DNA from: Pseudaminobacter sp047739745
GTDB lineage: Bacteria; Pseudomonadota; Alphaproteobacteria; Rhizobiales; Rhizobiaceae
Reading direction: 5' to 3'
NCBI RefSeq assembly: GCF_047739745.1
Contig: NZ_JBLLVA010000019.1
Coordinates: forward strand, 37,389 to 101,388
DNA length: 64,000 nucleotides
Under the pieces are notes generated by a model. The model made no database searches and had not been told where the DNA came from. It saw nothing but the letters and a program-made list of their open reading frames with translations. This document shows, piece by piece, positions 34,182-43,667 of the stretch (position 1 is its first letter; each line of letters starts with the position of its first letter). The position numbers were made by a program, and so were the translations under genes.

Positions 34182-35390
34182 TTAAAGGGCAATCACGCCT
34201 TTATCCGGCCGGGCATCGCGGGCGAACAAATAGATTAACAGCGCCGAGGCTAACATCGCCGCGTAAAAGGCAAACAGCATCACGTAAGCCGCTTCCGGCG
34301 CGCCCGGCACGTGGCTCGCCGTTACCACGCCGCCGGTGGCGAACTGCATCAGGCCGACGCCGCCGATGGTGAAGAAGTTCATCAGGGTAACGCCGCGGCC
34401 GATCAGGTGCACCGGCAGGAAAGCACGCGCATGGGCCATGATCAGCCCGTAGCTGCCGCCGGATATGCCGATCAGCACCAGGACTATCGTGGCGAGTGTC
34501 AAACTCGTCACCGGATTGAGCGCAAGCCACGAAATCGAAAGCAGGCTGACCAAACCGCCACCTACGGCAACCCATTTGCGGGTTTTGAAGATCTGATCGA
34601 GCGGACCATAGACAAACGCGCCCGCCACCATCGACAATGCCATGAACAGCGTCACCTCGCCGATGAGGATGGTGTCGGCTCCATAGAGATCGGCCAGATA
34701 TGGTCCGGCCCATAGACCGCGAATGCCGACCGAAGGAGCATAGGCAATCGCCGCGAGCGGAATGATCGGCCAGAGCACCTTCAGCCGCAGCAATTCGACA
34801 TAGCCGGACAGGCCGGTGCTTCCGGCCTGCATCTCCGCCGGCTTCTCCGGGTCGCGCACCAAGGCGAAAATGGCGACGGCAGCCAAAAGCGTTATCAGAC
34901 CCAGCCCCGCCATAACGAGGCGCCAACCGAAGGCTTCCGCAGCATTGGCGAGTGGTGAAGCGCCGATAACGTTGCCTGCGGTTCCAAAGGCGACCATCCA
35001 CGAGGTCAGCACCGCAAACCGCGCCGGCGGATAGATGCGCGCGAAGATGAACACCGCTGCCATCAGCACTGGCGCGCAGCCGAACCCGATCAGCCCCATG
35101 GCAACCGTCACCATCCATGGGGTCGAGGCGGCCGCGAACAGGAGCGCTCCGCCCCCACCGCAGGCAGCCAGCATGGCAGCCGTCGTTCGCTTGGGCCCAT
35201 ATCGATCAAGCCACACGCCGATGGCGAACTGCGCCAGTGCAAAGCTGAGAAAAAACGCGCCTGATGCGGCGGAGAGATCGCCTTTGGTGGCGTCGAGCTC
35301 GGCACTGAGAACAGGAGTCAGCACCGCAAGGAAGGTACGGTAGAACTGCGACAGCACATAGGCGAAGGCGAGCGTCACGATACCGGCCAA
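34182..35390 (-). CDS. Major facilitator superfamily transporter
   Basis: This membrane protein of about 402 aa has twelve predicted helices, with the loop-2/3 motif variant DRYGPKRTTAAML (about 73) and a central charged loop near VRDPEKPAEMQAG. It is expected to be a secondary transporter or exporter; the substrate cannot be inferred. The start is uncertain. A TTG at 35390 has GGGAGG about 6 bases upstream and leads directly into helix 1 (AGIVTLAFAYVLSQ). A TTG at 35435 would add 15 residues. Confidence 0.88.
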   Translation of the reverse strand: MAGIVTLAFAYVLSQFYRTFLAVLTPVLSAELDATKGDLSAASGAFFLSFALAQFAIGVWLDRYGPKRTTAAMLAACGGGGALLFAAASTPWMVTVAMGLIGFGCAPVLMAAVFIFARIYPPARFAVLTSWMVAFGTAGNVIGASPLANAAEAFGWRLVMAGLGLITLLAAVAIFALVRDPEKPAEMQAGSTGLSGYVELLRLKVLWPIIPLAAIAYAPSVGIRGLWAGPYLADLYGADTILIGEVTLFMALSMVAGAFVYGPLDQIFKTRKWVAVGGGLVSLLSISWLALNPVTSLTLATIVLVLIGISGGSYGLIMAHARAFLPVHLIGRGVTLMNFFTIGGVGLMQFATGGVVTASHVPGAPEAAYVMLFAFYAAMLASALLIYLFARDARPDKGVIAL

Positions 35391-35506
35391 AGCGTGCCCT
35401 CCCAACGAACAGGGCGGCCGAAGCAATCGCCCCAACCGCCCTATCGCACGATTTGATATTTCGCAATTGGACCATGTTCCTCGGGAACTCGGGTCCAGAT
35501 GCCGGA

Positions 35507-36913
35507 TCAGGCGGCCTGCGCCGGTTTGCGGCCACCGAAGCTCCGGCGCTTGCCGCGGAACGGTTTTCCGTTGCCCGGCCGGTCACCTGCCGGCTTGCCG
35601 GCGAATGGCTTCTTCGCGGTGCGCTCGCGTGGCTTTTCCTCACCGCGCGGCCGGTTGCCACCATTTCGATGACCGTTGCGCGCGCCCTCGGAGTGCTCCT
35701 TCGGGCCACGCTCATGCGTGCGACGCTCAGCGGTCCTCGGCTCGGGCTTCGGGTCCGGCTGGCCGAGATGATCGGCCGCGATCGGCAGTTTCATCCGGAT
35801 GATGCGCTCGACCTGCCGCAACTTTGCGTTCTCGCCCGGATCGCAAAGCGTGATTGCAATGCCATCGGCACCGTTGCGACCGGTGCGGCCGATGCGATGA
35901 ACGTAGCTTTCGGCTTCGTCCGGCAGTTCATAGTTCACGACATGGCTGATACCGGGAACGTCGATGCCGCGGGCCGCAATATCGGTCGCGACCAGGATAC
36001 GCACCGAGCCGTCGCGGAAGCCGTTAAGCGCCTTCTGCCGAGCGTTCTGCGACTTGTTGCCGTGAATGACCGCTGCGTCGAAGCCATCGCGCTCCAGATC
36101 GCGGGTGACGCGATCCGCACCATGCTTGGTGCGGGCGAACACGATCACCTGCCGCATTGCCTCGTCGGCGAGCATCGCCGACAGCACGTGGCGCTTCTGC
36201 TTGACGCGGGCGAGCACCACGCTTTGCTTGATTTCAGCCGCCGTCGTGCCCTGCGGTGCAACTTCGATGTGCACCGGGTCCTTCATGATGGTGCGCGCCA
36301 GCGTCTCGATTTCAGCCGGCATGGTAGCCGAGAAAAGCGCGGTCTGACGGTCCTTGTGTGTTGCCTTGGCAAGGCGCCTGACATCGTGGATAAAGCCCAT
36401 GTCGAGCATGCGGTCGGCTTCGTCCAGCACCAGCCAGCGCGTCTCCGACAGGTTGATCTCGCCCTCGCGCACAAGGTCGGTCAGACGCCCCGGCGTGGCG
36501 ATCAGCACGTCCACACCAGGCGCCATTTTCTTGACCTGGCTGAAGCGCGAGACGCCGCCCAGCACCAGTGCGGTGGAAACGTGAAGACCCTTTGAAAGGG
36601 CCCGGATCGTTTCCTCGATCTGCACAGCCAGTTCGCGCGTCGGCGCAAGGATCAGCGCGCGTGCCGATTTCGGCGACCGTTTGGTGCCGAGACCGACGAT
36701 TTTGGTTAGGATCGGAAGGCTGAAGGCTGCTGTCTTGCCCGAACCGGTCTGGGCAACAGCCAGGACGTCGCGACCAGCAAGATGGGCTGGAATAGCCTGC
36801 ATCTGCACCGGCTTTGGCGTGTCGAAACCCGCGGCATGAGTGGCTTTGAGGAGGTTTCCGGTAATTCCAAGCTTGGCGAAACCTGTCGGTTCCGCAGTGT
36901 TTTCGTTCGTCAA
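35507..36913 (-). CDS. DEAD-box RNA helicase (RhlE-like)
   Basis: This 468-aa ATP-dependent RNA helicase is likely involved in ribosome assembly or RNA turnover. Motifs are in order: Q-motif region (FAKLGI ... PVQMQAIP), I AQTGSGKT, Ia APTRELA, Ib TPGRL, II VLDEADRML, III SATM, IV IVFARTK, V TDIAARGID, VI HRIGRTGRNG. The C-terminal tail (about 375-468) is rich in Arg, Gly, Lys and Pro, as in RhlE-type RNA-binding extensions. It is monocistronic. Confidence 0.95.
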   Translation of the reverse strand: MTNENTAEPTGFAKLGITGNLLKATHAAGFDTPKPVQMQAIPAHLAGRDVLAVAQTGSGKTAAFSLPILTKIVGLGTKRSPKSARALILAPTRELAVQIEETIRALSKGLHVSTALVLGGVSRFSQVKKMAPGVDVLIATPGRLTDLVREGEINLSETRWLVLDEADRMLDMGFIHDVRRLAKATHKDRQTALFSATMPAEIETLARTIMKDPVHIEVAPQGTTAAEIKQSVVLARVKQKRHVLSAMLADEAMRQVIVFARTKHGADRVTRDLERDGFDAAVIHGNKSQNARQKALNGFRDGSVRILVATDIAARGIDVPGISHVVNYELPDEAESYVHRIGRTGRNGADGIAITLCDPGENAKLRQVERIIRMKLPIAADHLGQPDPKPEPRTAERRTHERGPKEHSEGARNGHRNGGNRPRGEEKPRERTAKKPFAGKPAGDRPGNGKPFRGKRRSFGGRKPAQAA

Positions 36914-37229
36914 TTTATTCTTCTTTCATGCGGCCCCGGCCGCAAAGGAGGCTCGCGGCAGGGCGCTTACCCACCGGCGAAATCTATTATGGAAACGACA
37001 AGGCGGCGGGCGTGTCGTGCCCGCGCGGCTGCGCTGTCGTGCCGCGAACCAAAGGCTCGCAGGACTTTTTCTCCAATGACCGATTTGTCGGGAAGGAGAA
37101 ACAGACGCAACCTGTCCCACTTTCGGGAGAGCCGGAAACCCGGCCCAAGCGCCTATGGGGCGCATATGGTCGATTTGGGACGAGAAAGCAAACAAATTTA
37201 TGTTGCGGCGCAAAATCGGGGCGAACCAG
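36914..37229. other. 316-bp intergenic region upstream of the DEAD-box gene
   Basis: It lies between the DUF1697 stop and the helicase start, both on the minus strand, and so should contain the helicase promoter and 5' leader. Several overlapping short frames exist but none has a credible ribosome site or protein-like composition. I see no RNA gene or repeat that I can support. Confidence 0.4.
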
Positions 37230-37760
37230 TCAAATGGCCGCCGCCAGTTCCTGGAGTTTGAGGACGGTGTTCCAGTTGCGTGCCGTCGAGACAACCTTGA
37301 GCGTACGATCAATCACCGGCGGCAGCTTGGAGCGCCCAAACCCCTCCGGTGCGTGGAAATAAAGGATTTGGCCGCTTACGAAAATGCGTTCCTCGCCGGT
37401 CGTCCGGCCGCCAAGCGCATCGATATCTTCCTTTGCCGGCGCCTTGGATAGAACAAAGACATGCAACGTGGTGGGACGGTCGACAGCTTCGGGAAACGGA
37501 TTCTCCTTGATCACCTTGGACCATGCCGCGCGGCTGACCAGCATGATGTCCTTCTCGAAGCCGAACTCCCGCTTGGAGATCGCCCTTATGTCGGCCGCCG
37601 TCTCGGCCTTGCTCTTGTTCGAAGCCAGAACGGCATTGCCGCTGTTGATGTAGGTGGCGACATGCTCGAGCCCGGCCGTGGTCAGCGCCTCGCGAAGCGG
37701 CTTGGTGGGGAGTTGGGTTGCGCCTCCCACGCCGCGAAACAGAACGATATAGACGGTCAT
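37230..37760 (-). CDS. DUF1697 domain-containing protein
   Basis: This 176-aa protein opens with VYIVLFRGVGGATQLPTKPLREALTTAGLEHVATYINSGNAVL (in parts), the signature of DUF1697, a cytoplasmic family of unknown function. The typical FLRGINVGG-type start is modified to LFRGVGGA here. It lies 11 bp downstream of ilvA on the same strand and may be co-transcribed. Confidence 0.9.
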   Translation of the reverse strand: MTVYIVLFRGVGGATQLPTKPLREALTTAGLEHVATYINSGNAVLASNKSKAETAADIRAISKREFGFEKDIMLVSRAAWSKVIKENPFPEAVDRPTTLHVFVLSKAPAKEDIDALGGRTTGEERIFVSGQILYFHAPEGFGRSKLPPVIDRTLKVVSTARNWNTVLKLQELAAAI

Positions 37761-37771
37761 GGCGCCTCCCG

Positions 37772-39028
37772 TCAGATCACCAACCCGGCGATGGTCTCAT
37801 TGTCGGTGATGTCCTGATAGGCCCAACCTGCTTCATGAAAACGCTTGGCCAATACGTTGAAATTCTTTGCATCCTTTGTTTCGATGCCAATCAGCACCGA
37901 ACCGAAATTGCGGGCCGACTTCTTCAAGTATTCGAAACGGGCAATATCGTCATCAGGGCCAAGCAGCCCGAGGAAATCCCGCAACGCTCCGGGACGCTGC
38001 GGGAAGCGGAAGACAAAATATTTCTTCAGTCCCTCGAACCGCAATGCCCTTTCCTTGACGTCCGGCAACCGTTCGAAGTCGAAATTGCCGCCGGAGACCA
38101 CGACAATGATCGTCTTGCCCCGGATCTCCTTACGCGGGAAGTCCTTGAGCGCATCGATGGCGAGCGCGCCGGCCGGCTCCAGCACGACGCCCTCGATGTT
38201 CAGCATTTCAATCATCGTCGCGCAGAGGCGGTTCTCGGGGATGAGCCGAACCGAGTCAGGCGTGAAGTCCTTGAGATGGCGAAAAGGCTCCCTGCCGATT
38301 TCGGCAACCGCCGCTCCGTCGACGAAGGTATCGACCGCTTCGAGCTTGACCCGCTTTCCCGCGCGCAAGCTGTCAGCGAGGCTCGGGGCGCCTGAAGGTT
38401 CGCAGAAAATGAACCGCGTATCGCGTTCCTGGTCGGCGAAATAGTGGGTCACGCCAGCGGCCAGTCCGCCACCACCAACCGGCAGCAGGATCATGTCGGC
38501 ACTGCGCCCCTGCGGCAACTGGCCGGCAATTTCATAGCCGACGGTCGCCTGCCCTTCGATGATGTCCTTGTGATCGAAGGGCGGCACCATATGAGCGCCC
38601 GCCGATTCGGTGAACTCCTGCGCGGCGCGATAGCAGGCATCGAAGAAATCGCCGACCAGCCTGATCTCCACGAATTCGCCGCCAAACAAACGCGTCTTGT
38701 TGATCTTCTGCTGCGGCGTGGTGACCGGCATGAAGACCACGCCCTTCTTGCCGAAGTGCCGGCACACAAAGGCGAAGCCCTGCGCGTGATTGCCGGCGGA
38801 GGCGCAGACGAACAGTTCGGCGGCGTTGCCGGCGGCAAGCGTCTTGCGAAAGAAATTGAAGGCGCCGCGAATCTTGTAGGAACGGACCGGCGACAGATCT
38901 TCCCGCTTCAAAAAGACATGGGCGCCGGTCTTGCGCGACAGATAGCTGTTTTCCTGCAACGGCGTTTCCGGAAACAACTCGCGGATAGCCTGTGCAGCGC
39001 GTGCCACGCCATCGGAAAAACTCGTCAT
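37772..39028 (-). CDS. ilvA: Threonine ammonia-lyase (short form with C-terminal ACT-like region)
   Basis: This PLP enzyme deaminates threonine to 2-oxobutyrate for isoleucine synthesis. The 418-aa protein shows VRSYKIRGAFNFF (PLP Lys), ASAGNHAQGFAF and LPVGGGGLAAGV (phosphate loop). The region after about residue 325 (FEGLKKYFVFRFPQRPGALRDFLGLLG, in parts) is a single ACT-like regulatory domain as in Gram-positive-type IlvA, rather than the double domain of E. coli IlvA. Confidence 0.93.
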   Translation of the reverse strand: MTSFSDGVARAAQAIRELFPETPLQENSYLSRKTGAHVFLKREDLSPVRSYKIRGAFNFFRKTLAAGNAAELFVCASAGNHAQGFAFVCRHFGKKGVVFMPVTTPQQKINKTRLFGGEFVEIRLVGDFFDACYRAAQEFTESAGAHMVPPFDHKDIIEGQATVGYEIAGQLPQGRSADMILLPVGGGGLAAGVTHYFADQERDTRFIFCEPSGAPSLADSLRAGKRVKLEAVDTFVDGAAVAEIGREPFRHLKDFTPDSVRLIPENRLCATMIEMLNIEGVVLEPAGALAIDALKDFPRKEIRGKTIIVVVSGGNFDFERLPDVKERALRFEGLKKYFVFRFPQRPGALRDFLGLLGPDDDIARFEYLKKSARNFGSVLIGIETKDAKNFNVLAKRFHEAGWAYQDITDNETIAGLVI

Positions 39029-39189
39029 TGCAATCCTTTCGTGCCCTTGCGCGGGGCGTCTGGCGCCCGTTTTCGGGCGCGCCAGACGAGCGCAGCCTAT
39101 TGCATATTCAAGCGGATGACGCCACTGTCCGCCGCCTCCGTCTCCAATGATCGGTGGCGGACCGCGTCAGCAGGGGTTGCAACTTCACC

Positions 39190-40647
39190 GTGAATAGAGC
39201 CGCCGTTCGCGCTGCGATCCACGTCGCTTCGATTTTTGCAATCTATCTGTCAGCGGCAATGCTGATTCCGGCGGCGGTCGATCTTTATTACGGCAATGAC
39301 GACTGGAAGGTTTTCGGGTTCTCGGCGATGTTCATGGGCGGGCTTGCAATGTCGGTCGCCCTTGCGACACAGGGCAACCCGCCTCCCGCCACGACGCGCT
39401 TCGGCTTTCTGCTGGTCAACCTCTTGTGGCTCACCATGGGGCTTGCCGGCACTGTGCCGTTCCTTGCGTCGTCGCTGGATATGAGCCTGGCCGACGCAGT
39501 ATTCGAATCGGTTTCGGGTATCACCACCACCGGCTCGACTGTCATCAACGGGCTCGACACCGCCCCTCCTGGCATCCTGATGTGGCGCTCGCTACTGAGC
39601 TTCATGGGCGGCCTCGGCGTCATCGCGCTCGGCCTATTCTTACTGCCATTCCTCAATATCGGCGGCATTTCCTACTTCAAGATCGAGTCGTCCGATATCG
39701 AGGATCGCCCGTTCGAACGCTTTCAGACATTCACGGTAAGCCTGATCAGCATCTATACGGCGCTCGTCGTTGCCTGCGCCATTTGCTACACGGCCGCGGG
39801 CATGGAGGGTTTCCACGCGATCAATCACGCAATGGCGACGGTAGCGACTGGCGGCTTTTCCACTCATGACACCTCGTTTCTGCGCTATGCGGACAATCCG
39901 GCCGTGCTGTGGACGGGCACTATCTTCATGTTCATCGGCGGCCTGCCGTTTTCGATCATGATTCTGTTTGCCATCCGTGGCCGCTTCGAGGCGCTGCGCG
40001 ATCCGCAGATCAAGGTCTACGCAGGCTACTGCGTCGCCTTCGCACTGGCGATCGCGATCTATCTGCGGATCAAGGCTGGTGTGCCGTTTTTCGAGGCGCT
40101 GACGCAGTCGGCCTTCAATTTCACGTCGGTGATCACCACAGCCGGTTTCGCCAGTCAGGACTACACCGCGTGGGGGCCGCTGGCGGTCGTCTGCATCTTC
40201 GTCGCGATGTTTCTGGGCGGTTGCTCAGGCTCGACCACCGGTGGCATCAAGGCCTATCGCTTTCTGGTCGTGTTCGAACTTCTGGCGAACGGCCTGCGTC
40301 GCCTCATCTATCCCAATACCGTCCTTCCGGTTCGCTACGGCGAACGCACGGTGCCAGACGACATGCAGCGCGCCATCGTTCTGTTCATCTCGTCATTTTT
40401 CATTCTCTGGGCGGCGATAACCGTTCTGCTCGGGGCGACAGGACTGGATTTCATCACGGCGGTCACAGGGGCTCTCACCTCGCTTACCAATGTCGGCCCA
40501 GGTCTTGGCCCGATCATCGGCCCGGTCGGCAATTTCTCGTCGGTTCCGGACGCCGCCAAATGGATATGCGCGGCCGCCATGCTGCTCGGACGCCTGGAGA
40601 TCCTGGCTGTCCTGGTAGTCTTCACACCGACCTTCTGGGGTCGCTAG
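39190..40647 (+). CDS. TrkH family potassium uptake protein
   Basis: This membrane channel subunit for K+ uptake usually works with the NAD-binding TrkA, which is not encoded nearby. The protein of about 485 aa has TrkH-type repeats of helix-pore-helix with filter-like segments such as TTTGSTVING, ATGGFSTHDTS, TTAGFASQDY and LTNVGPGLGP. GTG 39190 (NRAAVRAAIHVAS) is favoured as start because the first helix follows; a GTG at 39154 is an alternative. Neither has a strong ribosome site. Confidence 0.92.
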   Translation: MNRAAVRAAIHVASIFAIYLSAAMLIPAAVDLYYGNDDWKVFGFSAMFMGGLAMSVALATQGNPPPATTRFGFLLVNLLWLTMGLAGTVPFLASSLDMSLADAVFESVSGITTTGSTVINGLDTAPPGILMWRSLLSFMGGLGVIALGLFLLPFLNIGGISYFKIESSDIEDRPFERFQTFTVSLISIYTALVVACAICYTAAGMEGFHAINHAMATVATGGFSTHDTSFLRYADNPAVLWTGTIFMFIGGLPFSIMILFAIRGRFEALRDPQIKVYAGYCVAFALAIAIYLRIKAGVPFFEALTQSAFNFTSVITTAGFASQDYTAWGPLAVVCIFVAMFLGGCSGSTTGGIKAYRFLVVFELLANGLRRLIYPNTVLPVRYGERTVPDDMQRAIVLFISSFFILWAAITVLLGATGLDFITAVTGALTSLTNVGPGLGPIIGPVGNFSSVPDAAKWICAAAMLLGRLEILAVLVVFTPTFWGR

Positions 40648-40762
40648 AGCGATCTTAAGGCAACACACCGGCGCAAATCGGTCAGTCGGAACTGCAACCT
40701 GCTGGACCCTCTGTTCGCCAGGCCGTATCAGAGGTAGAAAAGCGAAGACAGCCGGCGGGCAG

Positions 40763-41938
40763 ATGATGTTTCGAGTTTTGTCAGTCAGGTTCGGCATTGT
40801 CGCACTCGCCCTCCTTGTCGGAGGTTGCGCCGGGCAGGCGACCCACGAACTCCTCGGCAATTCGGCAACGCAAGCGCCCGCGAGCGCGATCGCCGGTCGG
40901 CACGAAATCTTCGTCGCCACCACTCGCGCCAAAGCCTCGAACCCCAAGGAAGTCTACGCAGGCGAACGTTCGCCAAGCGTTACGTTCGCGCGGGTGGGAA
41001 TGACCGTGCCAGCGATCCACAAAACCGGCGCCATCGAGCGCCGCAAAAAAGGACAGCGCGTCGATCCAGCGAAGTATTTCACGGCCGACTCCATTACCAC
41101 TTTCAATAGCGCTCCGGCATTCTCGAACGCGCTGCGCGCCGACATCGCCGCCAAAGGCGGGCGGGCGCTGGTTTTTGTTCATGGCTACAACACGGCCTTC
41201 GACAGTGCCGTCTACCGGCTGACCCAGATCGCGCACGACGCCGGATATTCCGGAACGCCGGTGCTGTTTTCCTGGGCCTCGGGCGGCAGGATCTCCGACT
41301 ATGTCTACGACACCAACAGCGCCACCGCCGCCCGCGACGCCCTTGAGGAAACACTGCGCCTCGTCGCCAAGTCGGGCGCCAAACGCGTCGACGTGATCGC
41401 CCATTCCATGGGAAACTGGGTCACGGTGGAGGCCTTCCGTCAGCTCGCAATCACCGACGACCGCGATCTCGGCGGCAAGCTCGGCGATGTCGTCCTGGCT
41501 TCGCCGGACATAGACGTCGATGTTTTCAAGAGCCAGATGCGCCGCTACGGGAAGCCGAACAAGCCGTTTTTCCTGTTTCTTTCCGGCGATGACCGCGCGC
41601 TGGAACTGGCGCGTTTTATTGCCGGCAACAAGCCGCGGCTTGGCGGCTACAACGATGCCGCCGATATCGCCAGCCTTGGCGTCACCGTCGTCGACCTGAC
41701 CAAGGTTTCGGCGGGCGATCGTCTGCATCATTCGAAATTTGCCGACAATCCGGCGCTCATCACGTTGCTCGGCGACAAGCTGCGCGAGGACGACGATCTC
41801 GACACAGACGAGAACGAGGTTGGCAATCGGATCGGTTCGCTGGCAGGCGGTATAACCCAGACGATTACTTCGGCCGCCGAAATCGTCATTACGACGCCAT
41901 TCGAGGTGCTTAACGTCGTAATCGGCGGTGCGAACTAG
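40763..41938 (+). CDS. DUF900 alpha/beta hydrolase, lipoprotein
   Basis: This 391-aa exported lipoprotein has a signal peptide ending in the lipobox LLVGGC (lipid-bearing Cys22). The DUF900 domain (about 120-340) has the hydrolase motifs FVHGYNTAF (oxyanion region), AHSMGNWV (nucleophile Ser) and LHHSKFADNP (His). The substrate is unknown. ATG 40763 gives MMFRVLSVRFG; the second codon Met is an equally possible start. Confidence 0.92.
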   Translation: MMFRVLSVRFGIVALALLVGGCAGQATHELLGNSATQAPASAIAGRHEIFVATTRAKASNPKEVYAGERSPSVTFARVGMTVPAIHKTGAIERRKKGQRVDPAKYFTADSITTFNSAPAFSNALRADIAAKGGRALVFVHGYNTAFDSAVYRLTQIAHDAGYSGTPVLFSWASGGRISDYVYDTNSATAARDALEETLRLVAKSGAKRVDVIAHSMGNWVTVEAFRQLAITDDRDLGGKLGDVVLASPDIDVDVFKSQMRRYGKPNKPFFLFLSGDDRALELARFIAGNKPRLGGYNDAADIASLGVTVVDLTKVSAGDRLHHSKFADNPALITLLGDKLREDDDLDTDENEVGNRIGSLAGGITQTITSAAEIVITTPFEVLNVVIGGAN

Positions 41939-42130
41939 CTCGCAAGATCATTGGATTCTTGGTCAAAATCCCCATCCATGTATTGCGCTTGACAGACAAA
42001 GTCTTGTCGCCTTCCATGTCTGTGTCAGGTCTTTGCGAACACCGACCGGATAGATCAAAAAAACGCGACTGCAGGCGCGGCCGCTTGGGAAGAGGGTCAT
42101 AAGCCCACCCGCAAAAGGGAGGAATTCATT

Positions 42131-43105
42131 ATGAAGAAGCTTTGGGCGGCACTGGCCGCCGCTACCCTATTTGCCCTGTCCTCCGGCGCGGGCGCGGCGG
42201 ACTATCCGGAGCGCACCATTACCTTCGTCGTGCCCTTCTCCGCCGGCGGCCCCACCGACACGGTAACAAGGCTGGTTGCCGAGGCCATGTCGAAGGACCT
42301 TGGCCAGCAGGTTCTCGTCGAGAATGTCGGCGGCGCCGGCGGCACTCTAGGTGCTGCCCGCGTGGCCAACGCCGAACCGGATGGTTACACGCTGCTTCTT
42401 CATCACATCGGCATGGCAACAAGCGCCACCCTCTACCGCAAACTTCCCTACGACACGCTGAACGCCTTCGAATATGTCGGGCTGGTCACCGACGTACCGA
42501 TGACCATTGTCGCGCGAAAGGACCTGGAGCCCACCGATCTCAAAGGCCTGATCGAATACGCCAAGGCCAACAAGGATACGGTTACGGTCGCCAATGCCGG
42601 GATTGGTGCGGCCTCGCACCTGTGCGGCATGATGTTCATGAGCGCCATCGAAACGTCGCTGGTGACCGTGCCCTACAAAGGCACCGGCCCGGCCATGACC
42701 GACTTGCTCGGCGGCCAGGTGGACATCATGTGCGACCAGACCACCAACACCACCAAGCAGATCCAGGCCGGCACGATCAAGGCCTATGCGGTCACCTCGG
42801 CCAAGCGCCTCGACGTGCTGCCCGATGTGCCGACTGCGGAAGAAGCCGGCCTGCCTGGCTTCCAGGTGGGTATCTGGCATGGCGTCTATGCGCCAAAAGG
42901 CACGCCGGCCGAAATCACCGAACGCCTGTCGAAGTCGCTGCAACTGGCGCTCAAGGACCAGAACGTCGTCGACCGCTTCGCGGAACTGGGAACCGCGCCT
43001 TCCACCGAGGCGGAAGCGACGCCAGATGGCCTGAAGAGCAAGCTCGAAAGCGAGATCGCGCGCTGGAAGCCGGTCATCGAAGCAGCGGGCGTCTACGCCG
43101 ACTGA
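42131..43105 (+). CDS. tctC: Tripartite tricarboxylate transporter substrate-binding protein
   Basis: This is the periplasmic binding component of a TTT importer for carboxylates. The 324-aa protein has a signal peptide (about 1-22, ending GAGA-ADYP) and the TctC/Bug features YPERTITFVVPFSAGGPTDTVTRLVAEAMSK (in parts), VENVGGAGGTLGAARVA and PYKGTGPAMTDLLGGQVD. ATG 42131 follows AGGGAGGAATTC. Bug proteins vary widely in ligand, so citrate specificity is not implied. tctB and tctA follow. Confidence 0.93.
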   Translation: MKKLWAALAAATLFALSSGAGAADYPERTITFVVPFSAGGPTDTVTRLVAEAMSKDLGQQVLVENVGGAGGTLGAARVANAEPDGYTLLLHHIGMATSATLYRKLPYDTLNAFEYVGLVTDVPMTIVARKDLEPTDLKGLIEYAKANKDTVTVANAGIGAASHLCGMMFMSAIETSLVTVPYKGTGPAMTDLLGGQVDIMCDQTTNTTKQIQAGTIKAYAVTSAKRLDVLPDVPTAEEAGLPGFQVGIWHGVYAPKGTPAEITERLSKSLQLALKDQNVVDRFAELGTAPSTEAEATPDGLKSKLESEIARWKPVIEAAGVYAD

Positions 43106-43196
43106 GACTGCGGGCAGGCCGGGCATGAGTTCCGGCCTGCCGGTCTTTTCGGGAACGTCATGAGACGGCCCGAGCGGCTGTGGAGACGCGACGCTG

Positions 43197-43658
43197 ATGA
43201 AACCTTTCTCCATCGATCCTACCAACGGCCTCTGCGGTGGCCTGTTCATCGCGCTTGGCCTCTTCTTTGCCGTGCAGTCACTGGGGCTTGAACTCGGCAC
43301 GGCGTTTCGCATGGGGCCGGGCTATTTTCCGCTGCTGCTTGCCGGCATACTGACCGTGCTTGGAGCGATCATTCTGGTGCAGGCGATGCGCGTCGGCAGC
43401 GAACCGATCGGGCCGGTCGCATGGCGCGGCATACTGCTCATTCTGGCCGCACCGATCTTCTTCGGACTAACCGTACGCGGCCTGGGTTTCGTACCCAGCC
43501 TCTTTTGCACGGCGCTGATCGCTTCCTTCGCATCGAGCCGCATGAAGCCGCTGACGGCGCTGGTCATCGCGGCAGCACTCACGCTGTTTTCGGTTGCCGT
43601 TTTCAGCTATGCGCTCGGCCTTCCCTTCCAGCGCTTCGGCCCTTGGGTATGGCTCTAG
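43197..43658 (+). CDS. tctB: Tripartite tricarboxylate transporter small membrane subunit
   Basis: This 153-aa membrane protein of the TctB family has four predicted helices. It begins near DPTNGLCGGLFIALGLFFAVQS (in parts) and contains FRMGPGYFPLLLAGILTVLG, the classic TctB signature. It is placed 91 bp after tctC and 9 bp before tctA, so it is part of the same transport operon. Confidence 0.9.
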   Translation: MKPFSIDPTNGLCGGLFIALGLFFAVQSLGLELGTAFRMGPGYFPLLLAGILTVLGAIILVQAMRVGSEPIGPVAWRGILLILAAPIFFGLTVRGLGFVPSLFCTALIASFASSRMKPLTALVIAAALTLFSVAVFSYALGLPFQRFGPWVWL

Positions 43659-43667
43659 GTCGCCGCC

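Noticed and set aside
36782..37261. Protein-coding gene between the helicase and DUF1697
   Set aside because: The frame overlaps the helicase 5' end and lacks a ribosome site and any protein-like pattern.
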